Assembly (NCBI GenBank): GCA_038227045.1
Contig: JBBRQD010000006.1
Location: 1-64,000, forward strand
Source: JANXLS01 sp038227045
GTDB taxonomy: Bacteria > Planctomycetota > SZUA-567 > H5-PLA8
DNA length: 64,000 bases
Direction: 5' to 3'
Each line of letters starts with the position of its first letter. The first letter of the stretch is position 1. Below, one piece after another: positions 1 to 7,650 of the stretch. The notes beneath the pieces are model-generated. The model did not search any database, was not told the origin of the DNA, and saw nothing but the letters and a program-made list of their open reading frames with translations. A program made the translations under genes and the position numbers.

Positions 1-165
1 TATTGACCCGCGCGTTTCTAAAGCGTCATTATCGCGCCGCGCCGGGCAAGTTGAACGAGGCGGTCGAGCAAAGGCGTATTGGGAAGATACGCCGTGCGAT
101 ACCAACGAAGTTCAACGCCGCCCGCCGGAAGCGAGAATGATGCTTTAGAAATGCGCGGGTCAATA
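1..165. repeat. Large imperfect palindrome
   Basis: The left half (1-82) and the reverse complement of the right half (84-165) align along nearly their whole length. TATTGACCCGCGC at 1-13 pairs with the arm ending at 165, TTTCTAAAGC at 15-24 is repeated, and GGCGTAT/ATACGCC closes the centre near 76-96. Two short indels interrupt the middle of the arms. It may begin just before the window, so its left edge is uncertain. A minus-strand frame at 18-275 is open but only mirrors the palindrome and matches no family I recognise, so I treat the region as non-coding. It could be a MITE-like element or a hairpin at the end of the preceding gene. Confidence 0.6.
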
Positions 166-167
166 AG

Positions 168-325
168 CATCGAATCGAGCGAATCATCGCGGATGTACGC
201 GGATAAATTTGGATTGTGTTTTGTGTTAAACTCTTGAATAGTTCTATGAGTGAGCACCCTTTCAACGACGCTCACATCCCCTTAAATTATCTGTGAAGAT
301 CCGCGATGATTCGCGCGATTCGATG
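168..325. repeat. Second inverted repeat with CGCGGAT core
   Basis: The left arm (168-210) and right arm (283-325) are inverted copies. The outer 26 bases (CATCGAATCG, then GCGAATCATCGCGGAT) differ at one position, and the inner part is more diverged. The 72-base spacer holds a smaller hairpin, GTGAGC at 250-255 with GCTCAC at 270-275. Together with the palindrome at 1-165 this fills the gene-free stretch 1-372. No convincing promoter for the gene at 373 was found. Similar CGCGGAT/ATCTGCG motifs recur at 13062-13147 and 25801-25958. Confidence 0.6.
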
Positions 326-372
326 TTTAAAAAACTGTTTTCTTCGCGCAGATTCGCTGCTAAATTCCCCGC

Positions 373-1239
373 ATGAAAAATCGCTCCCTGTTTCAGCGGC
401 TATTCGGCGGCAGGAAATCCGAGAAGGCCTTTGAGAAGCGCCTGAATCGGATTGAACGCAACCAGCAGATGATCCTGCGTCTGTTGCAGCGCGATGCCTT
501 CAAAGACTCCGGCATCCTCGCGCCAGGCTTCGCCGCGACGGGCCTGAGCGTCCATTCCATGCAGGGAGAAGACGGGCACATCCTCCATATTTTGCGCGAG
601 ATCGGCGTGACGAATCGCGCCTTCGTCGAAATCGGCATCCAAAACGGCATGGAATGCAACACCGCGAACCTGACCTTCAATTTCGGCTGGAGCGGCGTGC
701 TGATCGAAGGCAGTCCGGAAGACGCGGCGGCCGCAAAGCGTAATTATGTCTGTTTTCCAGGCGTGACAGTCAAGCAATCGTTCGTCACGAAAGAGAATGC
801 AGCCGTTCTGTTGAAAGAAACCGGAGCAAATCCGCAAGCCGACCTGTTCTCGCTCGATATCGACGGCAACGACTACTGGATCTGGGACGCGCTGAACGAT
901 TTCAAGCCACGCCTCGTCGTAGTCGAATACAACGCCGCGTTCGGCTCGGAACGCGCCGTGACGATCCCCTACAAATCCGATTTCTGCTGCGGCCAAAATC
1001 ACCCGCGTCTGTACTGCGGCGCGTCGCTCCCCGCGTTGACAAAACTGGCGAAACGCAAAGGCTACGTGCTCGTAGGCTGCGCCGATCTCGGCCCAAACGC
1101 CTTCTTCGTTCGCGAAGACCAGCTCAAAGGAAATCTAAAAGAGACCGCGGTCAAAGACGCCTATCGCGCCATCCATCTAAAACGATTCTCGCAAAAGGAC
1201 GCGGACGAAATCAATCGGCTGGAACTGGTGGAGGTGTGA
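373..1239 (+). CDS. FkbM-like SAM-dependent methyltransferase
   Basis: The 288-residue protein resembles FkbM-family methyltransferases, which usually methylate sugars or lipids in surface glycan synthesis. A basic N-terminus with a short coiled-coil (about 16-42) precedes the Rossmann core. FVEIG at 84-88 sits where the SAM-binding motif I is expected and LIEGSP at 110-115 is motif II-like. LDIDGNDYWIW (161-171) and VVVEYN (182-187) are typical of the family. No signal peptide or membrane segment is seen, so the protein should be cytoplasmic. The start is the ATG at 373; no strong ribosome binding site is visible. It converges on a minus-strand gene with a 4-base gap. The substrate is unknown and no glycosyltransferase lies beside it. 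Confidence 0.6.
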   Translation: MKNRSLFQRLFGGRKSEKAFEKRLNRIERNQQMILRLLQRDAFKDSGILAPGFAATGLSVHSMQGEDGHILHILREIGVTNRAFVEIGIQNGMECNTANLTFNFGWSGVLIEGSPEDAAAAKRNYVCFPGVTVKQSFVTKENAAVLLKETGANPQADLFSLDIDGNDYWIWDALNDFKPRLVVVEYNAAFGSERAVTIPYKSDFCCGQNHPRLYCGASLPALTKLAKRKGYVLVGCADLGPNAFFVREDQLKGNLKETAVKDAYRAIHLKRFSQKDADEINRLELVEV

Positions 1240-1243
1240 CCGG

Positions 1244-1651
1244 TCATTTCTTTAATTCCAAGACTTCCAACCGCCGCGAATTCGTTTTCGCGACCGAACA
1301 ATCTTTAAAGGAAAAAACATGACCCGTCACTCCGCTAAACGATAAATCATTGCTAGTGGGAATAACGGGAAAGCGCCCAAAAAGCACCGTTGGGCTGTGA
1401 ACATAATAGACCCGCGTTTCGACTTTCTCCGGTTCCGTTTCTGATTTCAGAACGACAATGGTGACAAACCATCTCGCGTCGAAGTCGACCTGAATACCTC
1501 CCGTCGCGCCTCGCCGTGACATCTCAATTTTCGATACTTTTCCTACGAATATCCGAACATCCTTGTCGTCGGTTTTTTCTTCCGCACGAAGCGTTGTGAA
1601 TAGTAAAAGAAACAACATGATGCCAAGCTCTGAGTTGCTGAATATTTTCAT
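1244..1651 (-). CDS. Small secreted protein of unknown function
   Basis: This encodes 135 residues that I do not recognise. The N-terminus has a hydrophobic core (LGIMLFLLLFTTL, about 9-21) followed by RAEE, consistent with a Sec signal peptide cleaved after residue 23. The mature part is mixed alpha/beta by appearance, with no cysteine pattern or catalytic motif. It is the last of three minus-strand genes (pseudouridine synthase, PQQ propeller, this one), separated from the propeller gene by 73 bases, so cotranscription is possible. It could be an envelope protein. Confidence 0.5.
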   Translation of the reverse strand: MKIFSNSELGIMLFLLLFTTLRAEEKTDDKDVRIFVGKVSKIEMSRRGATGGIQVDFDARWFVTIVVLKSETEPEKVETRVYYVHSPTVLFGRFPVIPTSNDLSFSGVTGHVFSFKDCSVAKTNSRRLEVLELKK

Positions 1652-1724
1652 CTGCGTGCCTCTGTTGTCCTGCGCTCACTAACACCGCCGGTGGCGTCGC
1701 GTCGTCACAACACCATCTGTCTGC

Positions 1725-2930
1725 TCACGGCGGCGGCAATTTCGCGGCAATCTTCAACGCGTACAACGAAATGTGTTCGTGCGTGTACGCGGCGGGAACC
1801 AGCACGATTCCGTCGTTCGCGCATGGCTTGCCATACAGCGCGGGTTTGGGCGTGTAATACTCCCAAAGCATCTGTCCGTTGTCGAGGCGCAAAGCCATCG
1901 CCGATTGACGCGACGTCACGATGACTTGATTGTTCTGGATGATCGGCGCTTCAAGATAATTTCCAACGTACCGTTTCCAAAGATCCTTTCCGTCCGAACT
2001 GCGATAACAGGCCACGTCGCCGGTGGCGAGAGTCGCGACCACAAATCCGCCGAAAACAGCCGGAGTGTTCGAGCAGATGTCTTTCGGACACGTCCAGATC
2101 GCGTCCGCTTGCCGTCCCAATTCAAAGCAGTTCAGATGGCTGTCCTTGTCGCACACATACATTTTCCCGTCGGCGACAACCGGTTCGTTAATTGAGAAAC
2201 TCGACCCGACGTATGTGTTGGCCGGCTCCACTTCCAATTTCCCAGTCGATGGCATGAACGAGTGTACGCGATGGGACGTGGCGTGACCGTCGTTCGTATC
2301 GACGTTCGTCATGCCGAAATAAACGCGGCCATCGAGCGCCATCGAGAGCCGCGAAAACCAGCCCGTGTTTTTCTCATTGGCACTCCACACGGGATACCCG
2401 TCATGAAGCTCAAGGCAGATCAAGCGGCTGTAGTCTGGCAAGACCACACCCTCCTTTTGCCGACAGCCCACAATGACGACCTGGTCGCCGCAGACCGTTG
2501 GCCGATTGCGCGGGTAATGGAGCGTGGTGAGCCATTCGCCGTGATGCCGTTCCCAGAGAAATTTTCCGTCTTTGACGTCGAGGCAAAATGTCTTCGCGAA
2601 ACGCAAATACCGGTCGGTGGCGGACACAATCATGCGGTCGCCGGCCAGCACCGGTTCCGAGCAACACACGTCGCCGAGATCTGTCTCCCACAGCGTCGCG
2701 CCTGTCTTCGTATCCAGGCAATAAACCCAATTTTGCAGCGCGTGAGTAGGGTCGTTCGTAACCAGAAAAGCTCTGCCGTTTCCGATCAGTGGAAAGACGA
2801 TATTATAATTGCGGCCTTGGGGCGCCACGAATTTCCACACGCATTCGCCGGGCTTGACATCAGTAACTTCTGCGGAAGAAGCGAGTGACGCCACACAAAA
2901 GAACACACAGTACGCGCGGAACTGGAGCAT
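1725..2930 (-). CDS. Secreted PQQ-type beta-propeller protein
   Basis: The 401-residue protein has a Sec signal peptide (residues 1-21, ending ASSA) and a run of PQQ-like blades. Each blade carries the recurring pattern CLDTKTGATLWE, CLDVKDGKFLWE, CLELHDGYPVW, CYRSSDGKDLWK, LRLDNGQMLWE. Seven or eight blades are expected to form one propeller. The family includes PQQ dehydrogenases and BamB-like scaffolds; no cofactor ligands can be assigned here, so a catalytic role is not claimed. Several cysteines in the blades are unusual for a periplasmic propeller. I chose the ATG at 2930 over one nine codons upstream because it begins directly at the signal peptide. Planctomycetes carry many such paralogues. 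Confidence 0.75.
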   Translation of the reverse strand: MLQFRAYCVFFCVASLASSAEVTDVKPGECVWKFVAPQGRNYNIVFPLIGNGRAFLVTNDPTHALQNWVYCLDTKTGATLWETDLGDVCCSEPVLAGDRMIVSATDRYLRFAKTFCLDVKDGKFLWERHHGEWLTTLHYPRNRPTVCGDQVVIVGCRQKEGVVLPDYSRLICLELHDGYPVWSANEKNTGWFSRLSMALDGRVYFGMTNVDTNDGHATSHRVHSFMPSTGKLEVEPANTYVGSSFSINEPVVADGKMYVCDKDSHLNCFELGRQADAIWTCPKDICSNTPAVFGGFVVATLATGDVACYRSSDGKDLWKRYVGNYLEAPIIQNNQVIVTSRQSAMALRLDNGQMLWEYYTPKPALYGKPCANDGIVLVPAAYTHEHISLYALKIAAKLPPP

Positions 2931-2975
2931 TGTTTTTCCTCCAAAAAAACCGAACAATTAGTTCCCTGTCTCCCT

Positions 2976-3012
2976 GTCTTGTCGTTCTTTGCGTCTTTGC
3001 GAGAGAAAAATC
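2976..3012. repeat. CTTTGCG-type dispersed repeat
   Basis: TCTTTGCGTCTTTGCGAGAGA fills part of the 84-base gap between the pseudouridine synthase and the PQQ propeller. Related strings (CTCTGCGTCCTCTCGCGG near 4247, CTTTGCGAACCTCTGCG near 17583) occur in other gaps in this window. The family looks like a short intergenic repeat; its role is unknown. Confidence 0.4.
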
Positions 3013-3014
3013 AA

Positions 3015-4163
3015 TCAAGAAATCCGCATCTCCAAGCGCCCCGCGTCGATCCCCACTTTTTCCAGAATCGCGACAAAATCCTCCGGCAGAGGTGCCGTAA
3101 GCAGCATCGGTTCGCCTGTCGATGGATGTTGAATCGCCAGAGTCTCCGCATGCAGGCACACGCGCGTGACAATTTCACCGAACGAAGAATGCTCCTTCAC
3201 CCCCCCATACAAGGGGTCGCCCGCGAGCGGATGCCCCAACGCCGCCGCGTGGATGCGAATCTGATGCGTGCGGCCGGTGTGCGGAAACGCGCGCAGCAAC
3301 GTGAACTCGCCGCACTTCGACTCGGCAAGCTTAATATACTTCGTTTCCGCCGCGCGCGCGCCAATTCCATCGACCGCCACGCGATATTGGTTTTCCGGGT
3401 CGGTGCCGAGCGCCGCGGTAATCGTCTTTTCATCGAACGCTACGCGCCCGTGTGCCAGGCACAGATACGTCTTCCGCACGAGCCGGTTTTCGAATTGCCG
3501 CGTCAATTCCCCATGCGCTTTCGGGCAGAGCGCGTAGATCATGATGCCGCTGGTCTGCTCGTCGAGCCGATGAACGGTGCCGATGTGAAACGACGGATCG
3601 GCGGCGCGCTTGTCTTTGAAATAATGTAACAGCCCGTTGTACAGCGTGCCGGTCTTGTGGCCGCGCGCCGGATGCACGAGCACGCCCGCCGGCTTGATCA
3701 GCGCGAGAATATACGCGTCTTCGAAGACTACTTTAAATGGAATATCCTCGGCGACCTTCGCGCCGCCTGGATATAGAATCACCGAAACCTGCTCGCCGGC
3801 GGTGACATGCCAGCTCGCCTTCACCGGGTGTCCGTCGATCAGCACGCGCAGATCCTTGATCATCTTCTGCAGGAACGAGCGCGAATAACCGGGGAAGCGC
3901 TCCAGCAGGTATTTGTCGAGCCGCCTGGGTTTGCCGGGATGCCGGTCGCCGACCGCGAAATCCAGCGACTGCGGCCCCCCTTCCTTCGCGCGCGGAAAAT
4001 CGAATTTCGTCTTGGTAACGGACGGAAGATACCACACGGCCGAACCGTCCTTGGCGATCTTGAGCTGCATGCCGGGAGAGAAGGGCGGAGCGCTGTCTGC
4101 GCCGTCATCAGTGGAAAGGGGCTCGTTCAAGGGGCAAGAAATCTCAACAGAAAAATTCGACAT
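3015..4163 (-). CDS. RluA-family 23S rRNA pseudouridine synthase
   Basis: This 382-residue enzyme should isomerise uridine to pseudouridine in large-subunit rRNA. An S4 RNA-binding domain covers about 81-130 (RLDKYLLERF...VLIDG). The catalytic domain follows, with IKPAGVLVHP at 157-166 and the signature HRLDEQTSG at 198-206, whose Asp201 is the expected nucleophile. RTHQIRIH further on is also a family motif. About 75 residues precede the S4 domain, longer than RluD. I chose the ATG at 4163 (MSNFSV) over one 16 codons upstream; a perfect TATAAT on the minus strand (4188-4183) lies just before it, although no matching -35 box is obvious. It is divergent from metF. Which uridine is targeted (RluC-like or RluD-like) cannot be decided. 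Confidence 0.85.
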   Translation of the reverse strand: MSNFSVEISCPLNEPLSTDDGADSAPPFSPGMQLKIAKDGSAVWYLPSVTKTKFDFPRAKEGGPQSLDFAVGDRHPGKPRRLDKYLLERFPGYSRSFLQKMIKDLRVLIDGHPVKASWHVTAGEQVSVILYPGGAKVAEDIPFKVVFEDAYILALIKPAGVLVHPARGHKTGTLYNGLLHYFKDKRAADPSFHIGTVHRLDEQTSGIMIYALCPKAHGELTRQFENRLVRKTYLCLAHGRVAFDEKTITAALGTDPENQYRVAVDGIGARAAETKYIKLAESKCGEFTLLRAFPHTGRTHQIRIHAAALGHPLAGDPLYGGVKEHSSFGEIVTRVCLHAETLAIQHPSTGEPMLLTAPLPEDFVAILEKVGIDAGRLEMRIS

Positions 4164-4206
4164 AACAAGAAACCAATCCGCAATTATAGATCGGCCGCCT
4201 GCATTA

Positions 4207-4225
4207 GCCACTAACCTCTAACCCT
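4207..4225. repeat. Degenerate CCYCTAA heptamer copies
   Basis: The stretch CCACTAACCTCTAACCCT is two degenerate copies of the 7-base unit that forms a perfect tandem at 21236-21326, plus a partial third. It lies between the divergent pseudouridine synthase and metF genes. Being short, it could be chance. Confidence 0.35.
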
Positions 4226-4316
4226 TCGTATGCTTTTCCTCCGCGCGCCTCTGCGTCCTCTCGCGGTTAATCCCTCCGGACTCATCCAACTTGCGCGCGT
4301 GCGCGCTTTCCATATC

Positions 4317-5213
4317 ATGACAGCCATGAAACTGATTCGCGACATTCACAACCAGCATCGTCCGGGAGGCCGGCCGGTGATTTCATTCGAATTCACGCCG
4401 CCGCGGACGCCCGAAGGGGACAAGACGCTCTTCGAAAAAACGCTCCCCGAACTGGCGAAGCTCAAGCCCGACTATTGCTCCGTCACATACGGCGCTGGCG
4501 GAACCACGCGCGACAAAACGCTCGAAATCGTCGATCGCAGTCAACGCGAACACCGCCTGACGGCGATGAGCCACCTGACCTGCGTCGGTTCGACAAAGGC
4601 CGAGATAGCCGCGGTTTTGAACGAAGCGGCGGCACGCGGCATCCGCAATATTCTGGCGCTGCGCGGCGATCCACCCGGCGGGATCGGCGAATTCAAGAAA
4701 ACAGAAGGCGGCTTCGAATTCTCCCGGGAACTCGTCGAGTTCGTCAAAGCGCGCAATCAGTTTTCAATCGGTGCCGCCTGTTTTCCGGAAGGGCACATGC
4801 ACTGCAAGGAAGGCAAATACGTCGACTGGGATCGTCTAAAGCAGAAGATCGACGCCGGCGCCGATTTCGTCATCACGCAGCTCTTTTTCGACAACGCCGA
4901 TTTCTTCGAATTCCACAACCACATGACCAATAAGCTCGGCGTCACGGTGCCGATTTGTCCCGGCATTCTACCAATTCCATCAACGGGCTGGATCAAACGC
5001 TTCATTCCGCTCTGCGGCGCAAAAGTGCCAAAAGTCGTCGCGGACAAACTCGCCGAATTCGGAGACAACGAAGACGCGGTGGTCGATTGGGGCATCGACT
5101 ACGCAACCAAGCAATGCGAAGAACTGCTGAAATTCGGAGTGCCGGGAATTCATTTTTACACGGTAAACAAAGTCAAGCCGACGAAAGCCATCGTGAAGAA
5201 TCTGGGGCTCTAA
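4317..5213 (+). CDS. metF: 5,10-methylenetetrahydrofolate reductase
   Basis: MetF reduces 5,10-methylene-THF to 5-methyl-THF with FAD, supplying methyl groups for methionine synthesis in the cytosol. From the ATG at 4317 the protein has 298 residues, normal for bacterial MetF. The TIM barrel signatures are clear: SFEFTPPRTPEGD near 23-35, SVTYGAGGTTRDKT at 55-68, LALRGDPP at 113-120, IGAACFPEGH at 151-160 and QLFFDNADFFEF at 188-199. The frame is open 29 codons upstream, but that part is unlike the family, so the internal start (4317, or 4326) is preferred. It is divergent from the pseudouridine synthase and convergent with the pectate-lyase-like gene 10 bases downstream. No SAM or cobalamin riboswitch was recognised in the 150-base leader. 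Confidence 0.93.
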   Translation: MTAMKLIRDIHNQHRPGGRPVISFEFTPPRTPEGDKTLFEKTLPELAKLKPDYCSVTYGAGGTTRDKTLEIVDRSQREHRLTAMSHLTCVGSTKAEIAAVLNEAAARGIRNILALRGDPPGGIGEFKKTEGGFEFSRELVEFVKARNQFSIGAACFPEGHMHCKEGKYVDWDRLKQKIDAGADFVITQLFFDNADFFEFHNHMTNKLGVTVPICPGILPIPSTGWIKRFIPLCGAKVPKVVADKLAEFGDNEDAVVDWGIDYATKQCEELLKFGVPGIHFYTVNKVKPTKAIVKNLGL

Positions 5214-5223
5214 ATTTTCATTC

Positions 5224-7596
5224 TCACCTCACCACCGTAATCTCCACCACCGCATCCCGCCCCCCGCTGACAATCACGCGATGAATCCGCAAATCCGTCT
5301 TGCCCGCCGGGGTTGCGTTCGGAAGCCAAGGGCGTGTCGTCCGCAGCATTTCAAGATGCTTCAGAATCGTCGCGTCGTCAACAGTGCCTTTGTTTTCAAG
5401 CGGCCCGGAGCCCGCTTTCGAACCCGACAGGTCCGGCCCTTCGCCGATGTTGCCCAGAAACTCGAAGCCCTTCGGCGCGGCCTCTTTGTTGTTCGTGTTG
5501 ATGTTCGAGCCGATCAAGCCGCCGTGCGCGGGCGGTTGAGCCTTGTTGAGCCAGACCGTCTCCGAAGTCGTTCCCGGCTTCTGCACCCAGAATTGATTGT
5601 TGAGCGCCAGCACGCTCGCGCGGCTGCCGTCACCGCGCAGTTCGAAGCGGCACGTTTCCTTGCTGTCCACGGGCATTAACATGCAGGTGGCCAGCGTGAA
5701 GATGCCGCGAAAATCGTCGGCGGCCACGGTCGGCGATTTCTCGCTCGTTGCATAGGAGAATCGCGTCGCGTCGATCGATAGCATGCCGCTGTCGGTAAGA
5801 TGCAGGCCGTTGAGCGCGTCCGCGCTTTTTTCGTGATACACACCGCGCACAACCAATCGTCCGCCCTGCTTCACGTCGTATTGTCCCGACGCCGAACCCG
5901 TCGCACCTGTGAAAATGGCGACCGCGGGATGTGGCGCTCCCGCGCCTGCTGGAGCCGGATTGAGAGCCGCGCCGCTGCCAAGCACTTCGACCCACGCACC
6001 CCCGTTTCCGCTCCCTTGCAGCGCGCGAAATTCAATCGCCGTGTTTTCGAAACCGCTTACACGCAGCGCCGCCGTGCGTCCATTCTTCTGTCCCGCCGGT
6101 CCGCTGGTGTTGAGCTGATCGGCAAAAATCCGCCCGCCGGCCTGATCGGGATCTTCAATCAACAGCGCGCGCGCGCCGCCGGCCAGAATCTGAAAGTCGC
6201 GCAGCGTGGCTTTGCTCGGGCCTTCGACTTTCAGCACGACGCCGTCAGCCGGACCGCGCCACGTCAGGCGCGTTGACACTTCGCTCGCGCCGTCGCCGAC
6301 GAGCTGCACGTCGCTGCCGCGTGCGATGATCAATGTCTTGTTGATCGCAAACGCGCCCATCGGCAGATGCACAATCGGGCGCTGCCCCGCCAACAGCGCC
6401 GCTTGGTCAAGCGCCTGCTGAATCGCGGCAGCATCCGCCGTCGCCGGAAGATCGAAGACTTTTCGCTCACGATGCGGCGGCGCGGACGGAAGGATCGGCA
6501 GCGCGTCGGGGATCTCCTTCGCGGTGACAACCTTCTCGTCGATGCGCCGAAAACGGCCGCGCTCCTCAACTGCTTTCTCCTTCGAATACACATTGCCCAC
6601 GAGAGTCTGATCGGCCCACGTCATCCGAATCCCGCGCGATTTGTCGCCCAGGCGCAGCACGTTGTCGACGACCAGATATGGACCGGCGTTGTCGAGAATC
6701 ATTGCCCAGTCGCCGGTGTTGTCGAACACGCGATTGCCGGTAATGCTCGTCGGCGAACCCCACGAATGGCCGCTCGAAAAATCGAGAAAGCGATTCGAGC
6801 CGATGCTGGTGTTGTTCACGACCGAAAACGCCATCAGGTTGTGGATGCTTACATCGGAGATCTTCGAGCGCAGAAAAAGATTCTCCCATGCGTGCCAGTT
6901 GCCCATGACGTTGTGGACGCCGCGCCCGCAATCCTCAAAGCGGCAGTACCAGATCCAGATGTCCATCGAATTCCAGCCGACGGTCTGGATGCCCACATTG
7001 CAGCGAAAAAACTGGCAGCGCAACACTTCGTTTTCCGCTTGTCCCTCGGCTCCTACGCCACCGAAAAGGATGCCGGTCTTGGCGTCTTTGCAGACAAGGT
7101 CGCTGGTCTCGTTGCAGGTCGAAAACTTCGGGCCGTACTTCAAACATACGTCCGCGCGACCGGAACCATCCAGCGTAATCCGCGACAGTTTCGCGTACCA
7201 CGCGTCCCACTGAAAGACCGTGCCGCCCTCCGGCCCGTCCCACTTGAGCGTCACGGTGGCCGGGTCTGCGCCGACAATCGCGACCATGTCGTCCTGATGC
7301 GCCTTTCGGTTCGTCGCCAATGTTTGAGTGATGCGGTACGTGCCGGCGGGAATGAAAAGGACACACGCCTTTTTATGCTCGCGAATTTCATCCAGTCCAT
7401 GCTGTAGCGCCGCGGTGTCATCGGTCTTGCCATCGCCAACCGCGCCAAAGTCGCGCTTTGCGTCTAGCCAGCTTTGAAACGGGCCGACGAATTCCTCGTC
7501 GGAAGGCTCAGCAGTGATGGCTTGAGTGGTGAATATGGCGAGCGCGAAGATTATTGGGTTGATAAACGAATTGAAGATTGCAGCGTGAGATTTCAT
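5224..7596 (-). CDS. Secreted pectate-lyase-like beta-helix protein
   Basis: The 790-residue protein carries an N-terminal signal peptide (about 1-29). GAVGDGKTDDTAAL at 51-64 is the hallmark start of the Pectate_lyase_3 (glycosyl-hydrolase-28-related) right-handed beta-helix. A second, weaker start of the same kind appears near residue 385 (VFDLPATADAAAIQQALDQA), so the protein seems to hold two beta-helix domains in tandem. The many Asn/Gly-rich strands between fit parallel beta-helix coils. The family cleaves or binds acidic polysaccharides outside the cytoplasm; no catalytic residues can be assigned, so the substrate is unknown. A good ribosome binding site, AAGGAG, lies ten bases before the ATG at 7596. 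The gene follows the iron-sulfur fusion on the same strand. Confidence 0.7.
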   Translation of the reverse strand: MKSHAAIFNSFINPIIFALAIFTTQAITAEPSDEEFVGPFQSWLDAKRDFGAVGDGKTDDTAALQHGLDEIREHKKACVLFIPAGTYRITQTLATNRKAHQDDMVAIVGADPATVTLKWDGPEGGTVFQWDAWYAKLSRITLDGSGRADVCLKYGPKFSTCNETSDLVCKDAKTGILFGGVGAEGQAENEVLRCQFFRCNVGIQTVGWNSMDIWIWYCRFEDCGRGVHNVMGNWHAWENLFLRSKISDVSIHNLMAFSVVNNTSIGSNRFLDFSSGHSWGSPTSITGNRVFDNTGDWAMILDNAGPYLVVDNVLRLGDKSRGIRMTWADQTLVGNVYSKEKAVEERGRFRRIDEKVVTAKEIPDALPILPSAPPHRERKVFDLPATADAAAIQQALDQAALLAGQRPIVHLPMGAFAINKTLIIARGSDVQLVGDGASEVSTRLTWRGPADGVVLKVEGPSKATLRDFQILAGGARALLIEDPDQAGGRIFADQLNTSGPAGQKNGRTAALRVSGFENTAIEFRALQGSGNGGAWVEVLGSGAALNPAPAGAGAPHPAVAIFTGATGSASGQYDVKQGGRLVVRGVYHEKSADALNGLHLTDSGMLSIDATRFSYATSEKSPTVAADDFRGIFTLATCMLMPVDSKETCRFELRGDGSRASVLALNNQFWVQKPGTTSETVWLNKAQPPAHGGLIGSNINTNNKEAAPKGFEFLGNIGEGPDLSGSKAGSGPLENKGTVDDATILKHLEMLRTTRPWLPNATPAGKTDLRIHRVIVSGGRDAVVEITVVR

Positions 7597-7650
7597 CTTG
7601 GATACACTCCTTTACCACAGGTGACTACTCGTGCGTTGTCAATATTCCGT

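Noticed and set aside
18..275. Minus-strand frame of 85 codons in the first 300 bases
   Set aside because: It spans the palindromes, matches nothing I recognise and would be an accident of the inverted repeats.
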